Assembly (NCBI GenBank): GCA_945888885.1
Contig: CAMDAX010000004.1
Location: 1 to 35,570, forward strand
Reading direction: 5' to 3'
Length of the DNA stretch: 35,570 nt
Origin: Nitrosovibrio sp. Nv4
GTDB taxonomy: Bacteria; Pseudomonadota; Gammaproteobacteria; Burkholderiales; Nitrosomonadaceae
The position numbers and the translations under genes are program-made. This document shows positions 7,588 to 17,000 of the stretch, piece after piece. The notes below the pieces were generated by a model. The model made no database searches and was not told where the DNA came from. It worked only from the letters and a program-made list of their open reading frames with translations. Numbering within the stretch: the first letter of the stretch is position 1; every line of letters begins with the position of its first letter.

Positions 7588-7589
7588 GG

Positions 7590-8108
7590 TTACTCGCCTT
7601 GGTAGCGGATATCCGTGCGACGGTTCTCGGCCCATGAAGCCTCTTCATGCCCGGTCGCGCGGGGCTTTTCTTCGCCCAGGCTGACGGCCTCGATCTGGCT
7701 TTCCTTGGCACCGGATAGAGTCATTGCGCTCCTCACGCTATCGGCACGTTTCTGACCTAGCGCAAGGTTGTACTCGCGACTGCCGCGCTCGTCGGCATTG
7801 CCTTGCAACATCACTCTGGCACCAGCGTTGTCGCGCAAATACTGAGCATGAGCCTGCACCAGTGGTCTGTATTCATTCTTCACCACGTAACTATCGTAAT
7901 CAAAATAAACGCTACGTTTGGACAGAATATTTTTTGGATCCGTCAGGATAGGGTTAAGGTTGGGATTGGTCACTGCCGAAGTTACCGCAGCAGACGCTGC
8001 CGCTGCTGGAGCAGCAGATCGGTCTTCCGCTGTGGCGGTGGGTTTGGTGGTATCGCTAGCGCATGCCGATAGCAAACCAATTAATAATACGCTCATTACT
8101 TTTTTCAT
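7590..8108 (-). CDS. pal: Peptidoglycan-associated lipoprotein Pal
   Basis: An outer-membrane lipoprotein that binds peptidoglycan and TolB. The 172-residue protein has a lipobox (LLSAC, lipidated Cys16), a flexible Thr/Ala-rich linker, and an OmpA-like domain with YFDYDSYVV and the peptidoglycan-binding block NADERGSREYNLALGQKRA followed by SLGEEKP and a C-terminal NRRTDIRY. All signatures of Pal are present. It follows tolB by 48 nt with a purine-rich AAAAGGAGTAAA leader just ahead of its ATG. Confidence 0.97.
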   Translation of the reverse strand: MKKVMSVLLIGLLSACASDTTKPTATAEDRSAAPAAAASAAVTSAVTNPNLNPILTDPKNILSKRSVYFDYDSYVVKNEYRPLVQAHAQYLRDNAGARVMLQGNADERGSREYNLALGQKRADSVRSAMTLSGAKESQIEAVSLGEEKPRATGHEEASWAENRRTDIRYQGE

Positions 8109-8156
8109 GTTTTACTCCTTTTAAGTCAAATTGAAATATTCTTGTATTGCTGAGGA

Positions 8157-9461
8157 TTACCGCACCCTCGGCAAAGGCCCCCATGCCGGTTCTCTTATAT
8201 CACCCGCTTGCATCGAGAGCTCTTGTCTTGTTTTGCCATCACTTGATACTACGGCTAATATACCACGCCCCTTTACCTCGGTTGCATATAAAATCATCTT
8301 GTCGTTGGGAGCGGGGCTGGGCGACTCATCAAAACGTGAATCGGTTAGTAACTGCACCTGGCGGGTGGCCAGGTCCTGCACCGCAACATTGAATCTTGCG
8401 CCATTGCGGTGAACAAAGGTAAAACTTTTCCCATCCCGGCTATGATGTGGACTAACATTGTAGCTACCTTCAAAGGTAAGGCGCTCAGCCGTTCCAGATG
8501 CAACCCCTGCTACCAGCATACGATAGATTTGCGGGCTACCACCGCGATCAGAAGTAAAGATAATCGATTGGCCGTCGGGTGAAAAATTGGGCTCGGTATC
8601 GATCCCGGAACTTTGACTGAGCCGCTGCAGACCACTCCCGTCTGCATTTATCAGAAATATTTGTGAACCGCCCTGTAGGGACAGCACTACCGCAAGCTTC
8701 TTACCGTCGGGCGACCATGCCGGGGCACTGTTGCTTCCCTTGAAATTGGCTACCGCCTTGCGCGCCCGAGTTGCAAGTGTCTGAACATAGACCACCGGCT
8801 TCTTGTTTTCAAACGATACATAGGCAATCTGAGTGCCGTCGGGCGACCATGCAGGTGAAATGATTGGTTCGCCGTATTCAATTATCGACTGGGCATTAAA
8901 GCCATCGGCATCTGCCACTTGCAACGCATACTTGTTACCCTGCTTCATTACATAAGCGATGCGACTGCTGAACACGCCCATATCACCCGTCAGTCTTTCA
9001 TAAATAATATCGGCTATTTGATGGGCAGCGGCACGCAACCGATCTGCCGGGACGGTGATAGTATGGTCAAATAACTGCACCTGCTTTGCTACATCCATCA
9101 GGTGAAAACCTATTTCCACTCGTCCATCCGGCAGCATCACCGTGTTGCCTATCAGCAGCGCATCAGCACCTCGGTTTTTCCAGTCAGGGTAGACAACCTG
9201 CCGAGGATCACGTAGAGCAGGACCAGATGAGTTAACCAGTCTGAAAAGGCCGGTGCGCTGCAGATCAGCTGCCACCACTGCAGTGACGCTTTGCTTGAGC
9301 TTTTCTTCGGCGGCAAAAGGAGCGATGGCGATGGGGATCTGTGTTGCACCACCGCCGAATATTTCAATATCGAGCGCAGCCTGGAGCGGCGTACTGGTCA
9401 GCCATAACAAAAAGACAAGTGTGAGTGTCTGGCGAGAAGATTGATGAGACCTCATTAGCAT
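8157..9461 (-). CDS. tolB: Tol-Pal periplasmic beta-propeller protein TolB
   Basis: A 434-residue periplasmic protein with a signal peptide (about residues 3-28, ending STPLQA), an N-terminal alpha/beta domain (ALDIEIFGGGATQIPIAIAPF) and a six-bladed propeller marked by repeats such as SPAWSPDGTQIAYVS, APAWSPDGKKLAVV and EPNFSPDGQSIIFTSDR. It binds Pal and is displaced by TolA. Two ATGs two codons apart (9461, 9455) could both serve as start. The 209 nt between tolA and tolB contain no convincing gene and could hold an internal promoter, but I could not identify one. Confidence 0.96.
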   Translation of the reverse strand: MLMRSHQSSRQTLTLVFLLWLTSTPLQAALDIEIFGGGATQIPIAIAPFAAEEKLKQSVTAVVAADLQRTGLFRLVNSSGPALRDPRQVVYPDWKNRGADALLIGNTVMLPDGRVEIGFHLMDVAKQVQLFDHTITVPADRLRAAAHQIADIIYERLTGDMGVFSSRIAYVMKQGNKYALQVADADGFNAQSIIEYGEPIISPAWSPDGTQIAYVSFENKKPVVYVQTLATRARKAVANFKGSNSAPAWSPDGKKLAVVLSLQGGSQIFLINADGSGLQRLSQSSGIDTEPNFSPDGQSIIFTSDRGGSPQIYRMLVAGVASGTAERLTFEGSYNVSPHHSRDGKSFTFVHRNGARFNVAVQDLATRQVQLLTDSRFDESPSPAPNDKMILYATEVKGRGILAVVSSDGKTRQELSMQAGDIREPAWGPLPRVR

Positions 9462-9670
9462 AAAAAAACTTTCATTATGTTACGGTAGGGCGCCTTTAAT
9501 AATCAGAAGCTCTAACAAGAGTGGGTGGGAACAAAAACATGAATACAACATATGCGTGGATATGCGAGCAAGTATTTTTTGTGAACAAAAAGGTATTGTG
9601 GCGAAATCTGAATTTTTAAAGGTACCTGTTAGCCAATTATAACGCGAATAATGCCCCCAGGTTTTACCAG

Positions 9671-10429
9671 TCATTCGCGATAATGCACCTTGAGACTCAA
9701 ATCGCGAAATTTAGGGAACAAGGCCGGATCGGGTGGCAGCGGCAGCGGCTTGGCCAGAAAAATTGCGCGTTCCACAGCATTGTCGAAAGCAGTATAGCCA
9801 CTGCTCTTTCGCAGCCTCACATTAAGAATATCGCCGCCCGGCAGTAATGTGACATCGAGTTCCACCACCGAATCATCCGGTATATTGGGCGGCAAGATAA
9901 TGCGGCTCCTGATCTTGGCCATGATTTTTGCCTTATATTCGGCGATCACATCCAGCGCCCGGGATTGTGCCGCCTGCTGTACTCGCTGTTTTTCAAGTGC
10001 TTCCTGGTCACGCACCAACTGTTCCAGATCATCAGCTATCTTCGCCTTTTTCTCTTCCGGCACCGGTTGCTTTTTCTCCACCGGCACGGGCGGTTTTTTC
10101 TCCATTGGCTTGGGTTTTTCGATCTTTTCCTTGAACGCGATGTCTGGTTTCATGGGTGGCAGCGCTTCCGGCTTTGGCGGCAGAGGCTTTGCCTCGGGGG
10201 GCGATGGCACCGGTTTGGGTGGTGAAGGTTTTGCCACAGCAGGCGGCGGAGCTGGCGGAGGTAGACTGCTCCACAAGTCCACTACCATGCCTTCGGGTGG
10301 ATAGCTTTTCCAACTGAGACCGAAAATCATAAAGATAAAAAATACCACGTGCACCAGCAGTGCCAGCACTCCCGCCGGCAATAGTCCCGGTTCAAGGTGT
10401 GCGGAATCTCGCAACGCCGTCGCACTCAT
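9671..10429 (-). CDS. tolA: Tol system inner-membrane/periplasmic protein TolA
   Basis: A 252-residue protein with one N-terminal membrane anchor (about residues 17-40), a long Pro/Lys/Glu-rich spacer (about 50-130), a helical Glu/Gln/Ala-rich stretch (to about 165) and a C-terminal TonB/TolA-type domain (SVVELDVTLLPGGDILNVRL, then a conserved SSGYTAFDNAVERAI segment). It is shorter than E. coli TolA because the helical domain II is reduced and partly replaced by proline repeats, as in many betaproteobacteria. It energises the outer membrane through contacts with TolB and Pal. Confidence 0.93.
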   Translation of the reverse strand: MSATALRDSAHLEPGLLPAGVLALLVHVVFFIFMIFGLSWKSYPPEGMVVDLWSSLPPPAPPPAVAKPSPPKPVPSPPEAKPLPPKPEALPPMKPDIAFKEKIEKPKPMEKKPPVPVEKKQPVPEEKKAKIADDLEQLVRDQEALEKQRVQQAAQSRALDVIAEYKAKIMAKIRSRIILPPNIPDDSVVELDVTLLPGGDILNVRLRKSSGYTAFDNAVERAIFLAKPLPLPPDPALFPKFRDLSLKVHYRE

Positions 10430-10445
10430 CTTGTGCTTGTATTGC

Positions 10446-10871
10446 TCATTTCGATCTGGCTAGTAGCCCGACTTTTTTCACTTGCTGCTGTTGCAGAATG
10501 TCCATTACGTTCATCACTTCTTCATAACGTACACTTTTGTCAGCAGCGATCACCACAGGTTGCTCAGCGTTTTGTGCCTGCTTCTGCTTGATTGCCTCGA
10601 CCAGTTGAGTGCGACTGATTGTTTGTTCGGTGCCCGGCTTGTCGCGATCATGCAGCGTCAGGCTGCCATCGGCCTTAATGATCACTTCCAGTGGCGCTAC
10701 TGGCGGTGTCAGGGATTTACCGATCTGCGGCAATTCGACCTGACCGGGACTGATGAGCGGTGCCGTAATCATGAAAATCACCAGCAATACCAACATCACG
10801 TCGATGTATGGTACGACGTTGATCTCGTTCATTTGGCGACGTTTAGCGCGGCGCTCAGTCACGATACCCAC
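10446..10871 (-). CDS. tolR: Tol proton-channel subunit TolR (ExbD family)
   Basis: A 141-residue ExbD/TolR-family protein. The N-terminal basic stretch is followed by NEINVVPYIDVMLVLLVIFM, the single membrane helix containing the essential proton-carrying Asp (in YIDVML, about residue 24), and a periplasmic domain. With TolQ it converts the proton gradient into movement of TolA. It lies 18 nt downstream of tolQ and 16 nt upstream of tolA. Confidence 0.96.
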   Translation of the reverse strand: MGIVTERRAKRRQMNEINVVPYIDVMLVLLVIFMITAPLISPGQVELPQIGKSLTPPVAPLEVIIKADGSLTLHDRDKPGTEQTISRTQLVEAIKQKQAQNAEQPVVIAADKSVRYEEVMNVMDILQQQQVKKVGLLARSK

Positions 10872-10889
10872 CCCATAAAGTCACCTTCA

Positions 10890-11573
10890 TCAGGCCGCTT
10901 GCCGCTGCAATACATTGGACAGTTCTTCCATGAAACTCTCAAAACGAGTTGCCAACCGGTCAACATCATGCGCGTACCGGTTGTAAGCAATGACTGCGGG
11001 AATTGCGGCAAACAACCCCATTGCGGTCGCTATCAGCGCCTCAGCAATACCAGGAGCGACATGGGCGATGGTAGCCTGGGTGACGTTGGACAATCCACGA
11101 AAAGAATTCATGATTCCCCAAACCGTGCCGAACAGACCGACGTAAGGACTCACTGACCCCACAGTCGCCAGGAAAGAGAGATGTGATTCAAGACCATCCA
11201 TTTCCCGTTGGTAAGTTGCGCGCATTGCCCGGCGTGTGCCATCCATCACCGTGCTGATATCCATTCCCGGTTGGCGCTTGTTTTTGACGAACTCACGAAA
11301 ACCCGCCTCAAAAATCCGCTCCATACTGCCCGTCGTGTGGCGCGCGTTGCTAGCGCTTTGGTAAAGCTTGTTGAGGTCTGGCCCCTTCCAGAATACATCC
11401 TCGAATTCATCACTCTGCTTTATCGCCAACCGGATGCTGAACATCTTGCGAAAAATGTACCACCATGACAGAAATGAAGTCAGCAGCAATAGCGCCATCA
11501 CCAGTTGTACCGGTAAACTGGCACTACCAATAAGATGTAGAAGAGATAAATCCTGCGTAACTGATGTATTCAT
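10890..11573 (-). CDS. tolQ: Tol proton-channel subunit TolQ (ExbB/MotA family)
   Basis: A 227-residue MotA/TolQ/ExbB protein with three membrane segments (about residues 16-40, 132-155 and 167-190). The conserved LSFLATVGSVSPYVGLFGTV loop-helix and the later AEALIATAMGLFAAIPAVIAYN helix are both present. The start overlaps the ybgC stop by 4 nt (ATGA), so translation is coupled. It forms the pentameric stator around TolR. Confidence 0.97.
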   Translation of the reverse strand: MNTSVTQDLSLLHLIGSASLPVQLVMALLLLTSFLSWWYIFRKMFSIRLAIKQSDEFEDVFWKGPDLNKLYQSASNARHTTGSMERIFEAGFREFVKNKRQPGMDISTVMDGTRRAMRATYQREMDGLESHLSFLATVGSVSPYVGLFGTVWGIMNSFRGLSNVTQATIAHVAPGIAEALIATAMGLFAAIPAVIAYNRYAHDVDRLATRFESFMEELSNVLQRQAA

Positions 11574-11992
11574 AAGAGTTTCCCGAGTTTATGACGCAAT
11601 GGCGCTGGCACGCTCACTGGCATGAGAGTGTCAGCACCCACACACACTGCATTAACGGTAGCGCCAGCCAGCACGGTCTGGTCGCGCAATACTTGCTGGG
11701 AAAGTGTCAGGCGGCTTCTGCCTACTGCCGTTACTTGCACGGTCACATGCAGCAGATCGTCCAGCAACGCAGGTTTGAAATATTCAATATTGAGAGAACG
11801 TATCATAAAAATCGACTTGTGTATCTGAACCAACGAGTGAATATCAAACCCCAGTTCCCGCAGCCATTCATAACGGGCGCGCTCCATAAAATTGAGATAA
11901 GTCGAATGATAAACTACTCCGCCCGCGTCTGTATCCTGATAATAGACGCGCACGGGAAGGAAAAAAGTTGAATCAGGTGTAGGGTCAGGCAT
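11570..11992 (-). CDS. ybgC: Acyl-CoA thioesterase YbgC (hot-dog fold)
   Basis: A 140-residue 4-hydroxybenzoyl-CoA thioesterase-type protein. The motif VYYQDTDAGGVVYHSTYLNF carries the catalytic Asp22 and His29. It is the usual first gene of tol operons and acts on acyl-CoA or acyl-ACP in the cytoplasm, with links to phospholipid synthesis. Its 3' end overlaps tolQ by 4 nt. In its usual genomic setting ruvB lies directly upstream; here the space is taken by the 12306-20994 operon. Confidence 0.95.
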   Translation of the reverse strand: MPDPTPDSTFFLPVRVYYQDTDAGGVVYHSTYLNFMERARYEWLRELGFDIHSLVQIHKSIFMIRSLNIEYFKPALLDDLLHVTVQVTAVGRSRLTLSQQVLRDQTVLAGATVNAVCVGADTLMPVSVPAPLRHKLGKLL

Positions 11993-12032
11993 CTGTATAT
12001 CTTAAAAAATCGAGCCACTGAAAGTCTGGTGC

Positions 12033-12038
12033 ACTATA
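12033..12038 (-). promoter_or_regulatory. Candidate -10 box for ybgC-tolQRAB-pal
   Basis: The minus strand reads TATAGT about 40 nt upstream of the ybgC ATG, a good -10 sequence, but no convincing -35 box lies 17 nt upstream. A local promoter is expected because the inserted operon separates ybgC from the ruv promoter. Confidence 0.3.
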
Positions 12039-12223
12039 CCCAAATCATGCCGTTAATACCATCGCCCCCTTGCGTATCCACTGTCTATATTTTACGACAA
12101 ACCAATTTGTTGCCACCCAACTCCGACGGATAGTCGTGCCGATTGCAACTTGTGCGCAATCCCTTGGCGGCCAACCAGATAATAACAATGTTTGCGACTT
12201 CATGACCTGTAGTCAAATTATAT

Positions 12224-12253
12224 GTTTATTATCTAATGCACTGGATAATAAAC
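12224..12253. repeat. Perfect 10-bp inverted repeat GTTTATTATC / GATAATAAAC
   Basis: Two perfect 10-bp arms are separated by 10 nt, placing the arm centres 20 bp apart. It lies 53 nt past the stop codon of the last gene of the defence-like operon. It has no GC-rich stem or T-run, so it is a poor intrinsic terminator and could instead be a protein-binding or recombination site. Confidence 0.6.
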
Positions 12254-12305
12254 TTGCCTACCCTGATGACTGACGCCGACCTGTGCGGAATATTCTTTGA
12301 TCGTC

Positions 12306-12923
12306 TCAGGTATGAGTACCACAGGCCATGAGTTTATTCTCGAATCGTACAAACGAAACAGACCTACGCAGTCTTCTCCAATTCGGCGGATTCTTGGAGA
12401 GTATCTTGACAGCATGAACTTTATCGTCATAACGCCACCCGCGAGCCGTCTTGAAATGATCTATCATGGCCGACTTCGGGTTTTTCACTCTGTCAGGCTT
12501 GCTGACTTTCTTGACAGCATAGAGATGCGTCGCCACTGAAAGAAAATCTGAAATACATTTCTCGTCAGCCAAAACCCAACTTTCCAGTTCCTGCTCAATG
12601 CACACCAGATATACTGGCTGAGTTGCTGTAATTCCGGCTTGTGCTAATGCTTGTAATAATGCCTGCCGTTCATCATACCGACAGGGCTTGTTCTTCCTGT
12701 CAGGCCATGCGGGGCGCAAATCCCAGACGATCAACACACAATTACAACCATCTGCTAACAGTGATGTGGCCACCCTGCCCGCATCGGTGAGCAGGGTGGG
12801 CTTGTTGTCGAGTGTGCGCGAAATCAGCTGTACCCCAGGCCGCAGCTGACTGGCAAGATATTCACACACTTGTTTGTCCGCACCTTGAGGCCCGCATTCA
12901 AAGATGAAACCTATCTTCATCAT
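12306..12923 (-). CDS. DUF4276-like (TOPRIM-type) protein, probable effector of the ATPase pair
   Basis: A 205-residue protein with the layout of DUF4276/TOPRIM-type proteins found next to ABC-type ATPases. An early acidic residue follows a strand (KIGFIFECG, Glu9), there is an acidic-strand motif VLIVWDLRP (Asp68), and the signature VCIEQELESWVLADE lies at about 107-121, followed by a basic C-terminal part with KNPK and SVSFVRF segments. In OLD and PARIS-type systems the TOPRIM domain is a nuclease; catalysis here is inferred. The start overlaps the ATPase stop by 4 nt (ATGA), so the two proteins are probably made together. The family call is from motif resemblance and could be a related domain. 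Confidence 0.65.
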   Translation of the reverse strand: MMKIGFIFECGPQGADKQVCEYLASQLRPGVQLISRTLDNKPTLLTDAGRVATSLLADGCNCVLIVWDLRPAWPDRKNKPCRYDERQALLQALAQAGITATQPVYLVCIEQELESWVLADEKCISDFLSVATHLYAVKKVSKPDRVKNPKSAMIDHFKTARGWRYDDKVHAVKILSKNPPNWRRLRRSVSFVRFENKLMACGTHT

Positions 12924-14044
12924 GCACCGCCACCAGCAAGATTGCCCATGGTGTAGAGCTTGCCAGGGGCGAAGTCAGCCGCCCAACGCTGCAAGTTGTC
13001 GCTATCGGCTGGTCGCAAAAAGCGTGGCTGCCCTTTACTGTCGCGTTCCACCAGCACCAGATGTTCCAGCGTCAGCAAATCCAGCAAATAGGGCGAGTGC
13101 GTCGTCACAATAACCTGCGTAATGCCGCTCAATACCGCATTGCGAATTTCCTCGACAATCAAGTGAATGCTACGCGGATCAAGGCCGTTCTCGACTTCCT
13201 CCACCACAATCAGCGGCGGGGGACTCGGGTGCCGCAATAAAGCCAGCAAGGCCAGCATGCGCAACGTACCCGTGGAAAGCATCCAGCCAGGCACCTTGAA
13301 ATCCGCCTCCGTTAATTGCAGGTAAGCCTTGCGTTCCAGCTCCGAAGTAACAGACGGCTGCAAATCGCGTGCATAGGGCAGCACGTAAGACATGGTCTCG
13401 ACGATGCCATCGAATGCCGCCTGATCAAGCCGACGAATGTCGAGCAGAAAATCAGCAATGTTTGAACCGTCTTTCGCCAAGCGTACAGCGCCGCCAGTGC
13501 GCTGCTGAGGTTGGGGTGTACCCATGCGCTCGGGTTGAAGGGTAAGGAACTGCCAATTTTGTATCTGGTTGGCAATCTCGCCATGCTTGCCCCGTGCCCG
13601 CGAAAGGATGGACTGGCCAGCATCGCTATCCAAGACTACTCGCGCCATGGCACTCTCGATGCACCACCCATTGGCATGGTGCGAGGATTCTTGGGAAATG
13701 AAAATGCGGTTGGCTGCTGGGTCGTTATTCACCTTCATTTCAATGCGAGTGGATTTTAGTACCGATTTTCCGATGGCCAAGTTGAAAGCTATTGGATTCA
13801 CTGCCTCGCCTGCCCGCTCTTTCGCCTCCACCGACTTGTGGCGCGCATGCTCGATACCCATCCAACGCTGCATAGCGGAGTCCAGCCCATAGCGCACGAT
13901 AGTCTGGTAGGTTTCCAGTGCCTCGATCAGACTGGACTTGCCGCTGCCGTTATGGCCGATAAAAACAGTGAGCGGCCCTAGCCGGATCGTCTTGCTATCG
14001 ACAATCGCTTTGAAGTTACGCACACGGACACTTTGCAATCTCAC
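12920..14044 (-). CDS. ABC-type AAA ATPase (AAA15/AAA_21-like) of the defence-like operon
   Basis: A 374-residue SMC/RecF-like ATPase. It opens MRLQSVRVRNFKAI, then Walker A GHNGSGKSS (residues 30-38), an ABC signature-like LSTGTLRMLAL (256-266), Walker B LIVVEEVENGLDP (278-290) with the catalytic glutamates 282/283, and the switch histidine His316 in VIVTTHSPYLLD. No nuclease domain is fused, unlike OLD proteins, and the neighbouring DUF4276-like gene would supply it, as AriB does for AriA in PARIS. The start overlaps the methyltransferase stop by 4 nt. The middle region (about 60-240) is the variable insert that in such ATPases often contacts ligands. Confidence 0.85.
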   Translation of the reverse strand: MRLQSVRVRNFKAIVDSKTIRLGPLTVFIGHNGSGKSSLIEALETYQTIVRYGLDSAMQRWMGIEHARHKSVEAKERAGEAVNPIAFNLAIGKSVLKSTRIEMKVNNDPAANRIFISQESSHHANGWCIESAMARVVLDSDAGQSILSRARGKHGEIANQIQNWQFLTLQPERMGTPQPQQRTGGAVRLAKDGSNIADFLLDIRRLDQAAFDGIVETMSYVLPYARDLQPSVTSELERKAYLQLTEADFKVPGWMLSTGTLRMLALLALLRHPSPPPLIVVEEVENGLDPRSIHLIVEEIRNAVLSGITQVIVTTHSPYLLDLLTLEHLVLVERDSKGQPRFLRPADSDNLQRWAADFAPGKLYTMGNLAGGGA

Positions 14045-17000
14045 CTTACTAATCCCCTTTCTACATCGCGGTATGCGTTGAGTGCCGCTAGTTTGACAGG
14101 TTCGGCGACCAGCGGGAAGGTAGTGAGGATGTGGGCAAACTCGGATTCGGTGAGGCCGTACAGGTGGGCGATCAGGCCGTCGAGTTCGGCGCGCAAACGG
14201 GCACGTTCGAGGGGCTCCAGAGGCTGGTGGCGTTTAAGGCCGACTTCTTTGGCGAGATCGTCGAATTCTGGGGTGGTGCAGATCAGGTGGGCGGCGCGGG
14301 TGGCGATGGGGGGAAAACGTGGATCGGTAGAGCTTATACGCGGAGCTGGTAACTGATAAAACGCATACATTGAAATCGTTGTTGTTACGCGCTGCCTGAT
14401 CATGAAATCGAATATAAAGCTATTCAAAACAGCAACTACAAACAATTGTTCTTGTGGTGACAAAGCAGAGTCTCGCCTTTCAACCATCAGCTTGTGGTTA
14501 GCGAATACCTGCCTAGGCAAGATTGACGAAATCAAGCTACGTTCATTAGTGTTGGATGCAATTTCGCGGAATGCCAAACGGTAGTCCTGATAGTGAAACC
14601 CAATTTCCCGTTGCACTTTACCCAGCTTATTTTTGGCTTCTGTTTCAATGAGCCAATATTTTGGGTCAGCATATTTTGAATCAAACTGCCAGATCATCTT
14701 GCCTTCATACAACGGCAACCGACCAACCCCCGGCTCAGTCTTGAACAGTTTGCTGTCATTGGTCATGTGGAATTCGTTGCTTAAGCGAAGATTCCACGTC
14801 CCTTCAATTTCCTCGCCCAGCAGCGGAAAGCGCAGCATCTTTTCGGCAATATGCACGTCGAGTTCGCTCCTGAATTCCATCACCGAATGCGAATCGGGCG
14901 AAAGGCGCTTAATCAGGTCAGTCGAAAGACGAACAAAGTTGGAATCCGTGTAGATGAAATTCGCAAGGTCTCTAGGTTGCACAGCCTCGCGCGGGTTGAT
15001 GCGGAAGGTGGCTGGAAACTCATTGGTCACCCCGCCTTTTTCGAAGACAAGGAAACAGAATTTTTGGGCGTGATGCACACCTTCAAATATATATTTCTCG
15101 TTTGAGAGGGAGATCAAAACTTCGACACTGGAATGTTCGAACAACATTTGCCGCAGGCCGGTTGCGCCAAGGTCTGTGTAAATGCTCCCCGGTACGACGA
15201 TTCCACAGTGGCCACCCGTTCTTAACAAGGAAAAGCAGCGCTCAGTAAAGAGCTTATAGAGATTGATGTCGCTGCCGGTCTTCTTACCGTTGACCACGGC
15301 GGACTGAAAGCCGAATTCCGGCGTAGCACGGAAGTAGGCACTGATATGTGGAAACCGGCTTTCGTAGACCAGCCAGGCATCGCGCACCGCCTTGTCCTTT
15401 AGCAGCATGCCTTGTTCTTTCTCAAACTCCTTGATGGTCATCTTGTTCTTGCTGACCAGTTCGGAATGCTCGGCGAAAAACTCCTTGGCTTGTGGTTTGA
15501 ACACTTCCCACGGCGGATTGGTGAGGATGATGTCGAAGCCGCCATTTTTCTGCATGATCTGGTCGAACATATAACCCCAGTGGAACGGAGTTTGAGCGTC
15601 AATGTGTTCGCGCGCGACTTTGATCTTTTTCGGTTTGCCCAAAGCGTTTTTAGTGGCGTCCCAAGTAGCTTGTTCGTATTTCACGCCGAGCGCTTCGAAC
15701 TGGTCGCGCAGCAATTCGTTGAGCGTGCTTGTGGCCTCCTTCATGGATTGGTCAATATCATCGCGTAGATTGCGCAAATTGATCTCACGCCCCAACAAAC
15801 CTGCAGTGTAGCGGTAGGCTTGCAGCTTGCGGTTCTTCTCCTCCAGTAGTCTGCGGAAAGGGATCTTGAACAAATCGTCCTGCTTACGCTCGAATTCGTG
15901 TTCATCCACACGCATCAACCCGATCAGGGAGTTACCGGGCAGGATGTTGAAGTCTATGTTGGGCAGCGGCTCCAACTCTTCCACCTTGCGCACCGAGGAC
16001 ACCATGGTAAGAAACAGCCGCAGTTTGGCGATTTCAGTAGCCTCTTGCATAGCATCCACACCGTAGAGGTTGTCGGTGACAATGCGGCGTTTGATGTAAT
16101 AGGCGACGCTGGGGTGTTCCTGTTGAATAGACTTCAACCAAAATTGCAGGGCATCGCTGGCACTCATTTCGGCACGCCCCACTACGGCGGAATAAATGTT
16201 GATGAGCACCTTGAGCGCGGCCACCAGAAACGCGCCCGAACCCACCGCTGGGTCAAGAATGTTGATGGCGGGCAGCACTTCATGTACCAGCTTGAGCGCG
16301 GTGACGTTGTCCATTTTTGCCAGCATGTCGGGCACGCTGGCAAAGCTTACTTCCTTCAAACCCAGTTCCGGCACGGCTGGCGCATGGATGCGTTCCAGTA
16401 CCAGTTTGTGGATGCTGCGCTCAGCCAGATAGTTGGTGATTTCCGGGCGGGTATAGTAAGCGCCAAAGGCTTTCTGGTTGATGTATTTCTCGAAGATGTA
16501 GCCCAGCACGTCCGGGTTGATTTCGTCGGCATTACCACCGGGTGTATCGTCCAGATTCCACGAGAATGAGGCGAACAGCTTGAACACGCCTTCAAAGGCG
16601 CGGTCTGGAATGCGCAAGGTCGTACCCAGCCGGGGCTGTTTGTCTACATCGAGTTCCAGCGTGTGGTGCAGAAATAAGCCGCCGTTGAGATAGGGAATGT
16701 CGCCCGTCAGTGCTTGCACGGCGGCGGAGCGATCTGCCTTGGGTTTGGCGAATGCCTCGAAGAACAACGCATTCAGGAATTCACCGAAAAAACGATCCTG
16801 CCCGCACGTCTGTGAAGCGGCAAATTTTTTAGGCAGGTAGTCATAATCGGCGTGATCGAGAAAACCTTTTTTTTGCATGAACCAGACGAACATCAGTCGG
16901 TTGAGGATGACCGAGGCATACCAGCGGCGGTCGCGCTCATTGTCTATGCCTTCGATTTCCGCGAGCAGGTTGCCGTGCTGTTCCTGATAGGCAGTAAAAA

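Larger units (their letters stand above)
11993..12305. other. 313-bp junction between the tol operon and the defence-like operon
   Basis: No supported gene. It contains a candidate -10 box for the ybgC-tol operon (12033-12038) and a perfect 10-bp inverted repeat (12224-12253) beyond the end of the DUF4276-like gene. A short minus-strand open frame (12233-12430) overlaps that gene and shows no protein-like features. This gap is the left boundary of the inserted operon. No direct repeat matching the right boundary was found by eye, except short strings consistent with chance. Confidence 0.5.

Noticed and set aside
9480-9674. A 64-codon minus-strand frame between tolA and tolB
   Set aside because: It has no membrane, signal or family features and poor codon character; the tolA-tolB gap is a more likely leader region.
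10482-11156. A 224-codon plus-strand open frame opposite tolR and tolQ
   Set aside because: It spans two well-conserved genes on the other strand and has shadow-frame composition.
15898-16569. A 223-codon plus-strand open frame opposite the methyltransferase
   Set aside because: It covers the antisense of motif I of the methyltransferase; no independent signal.
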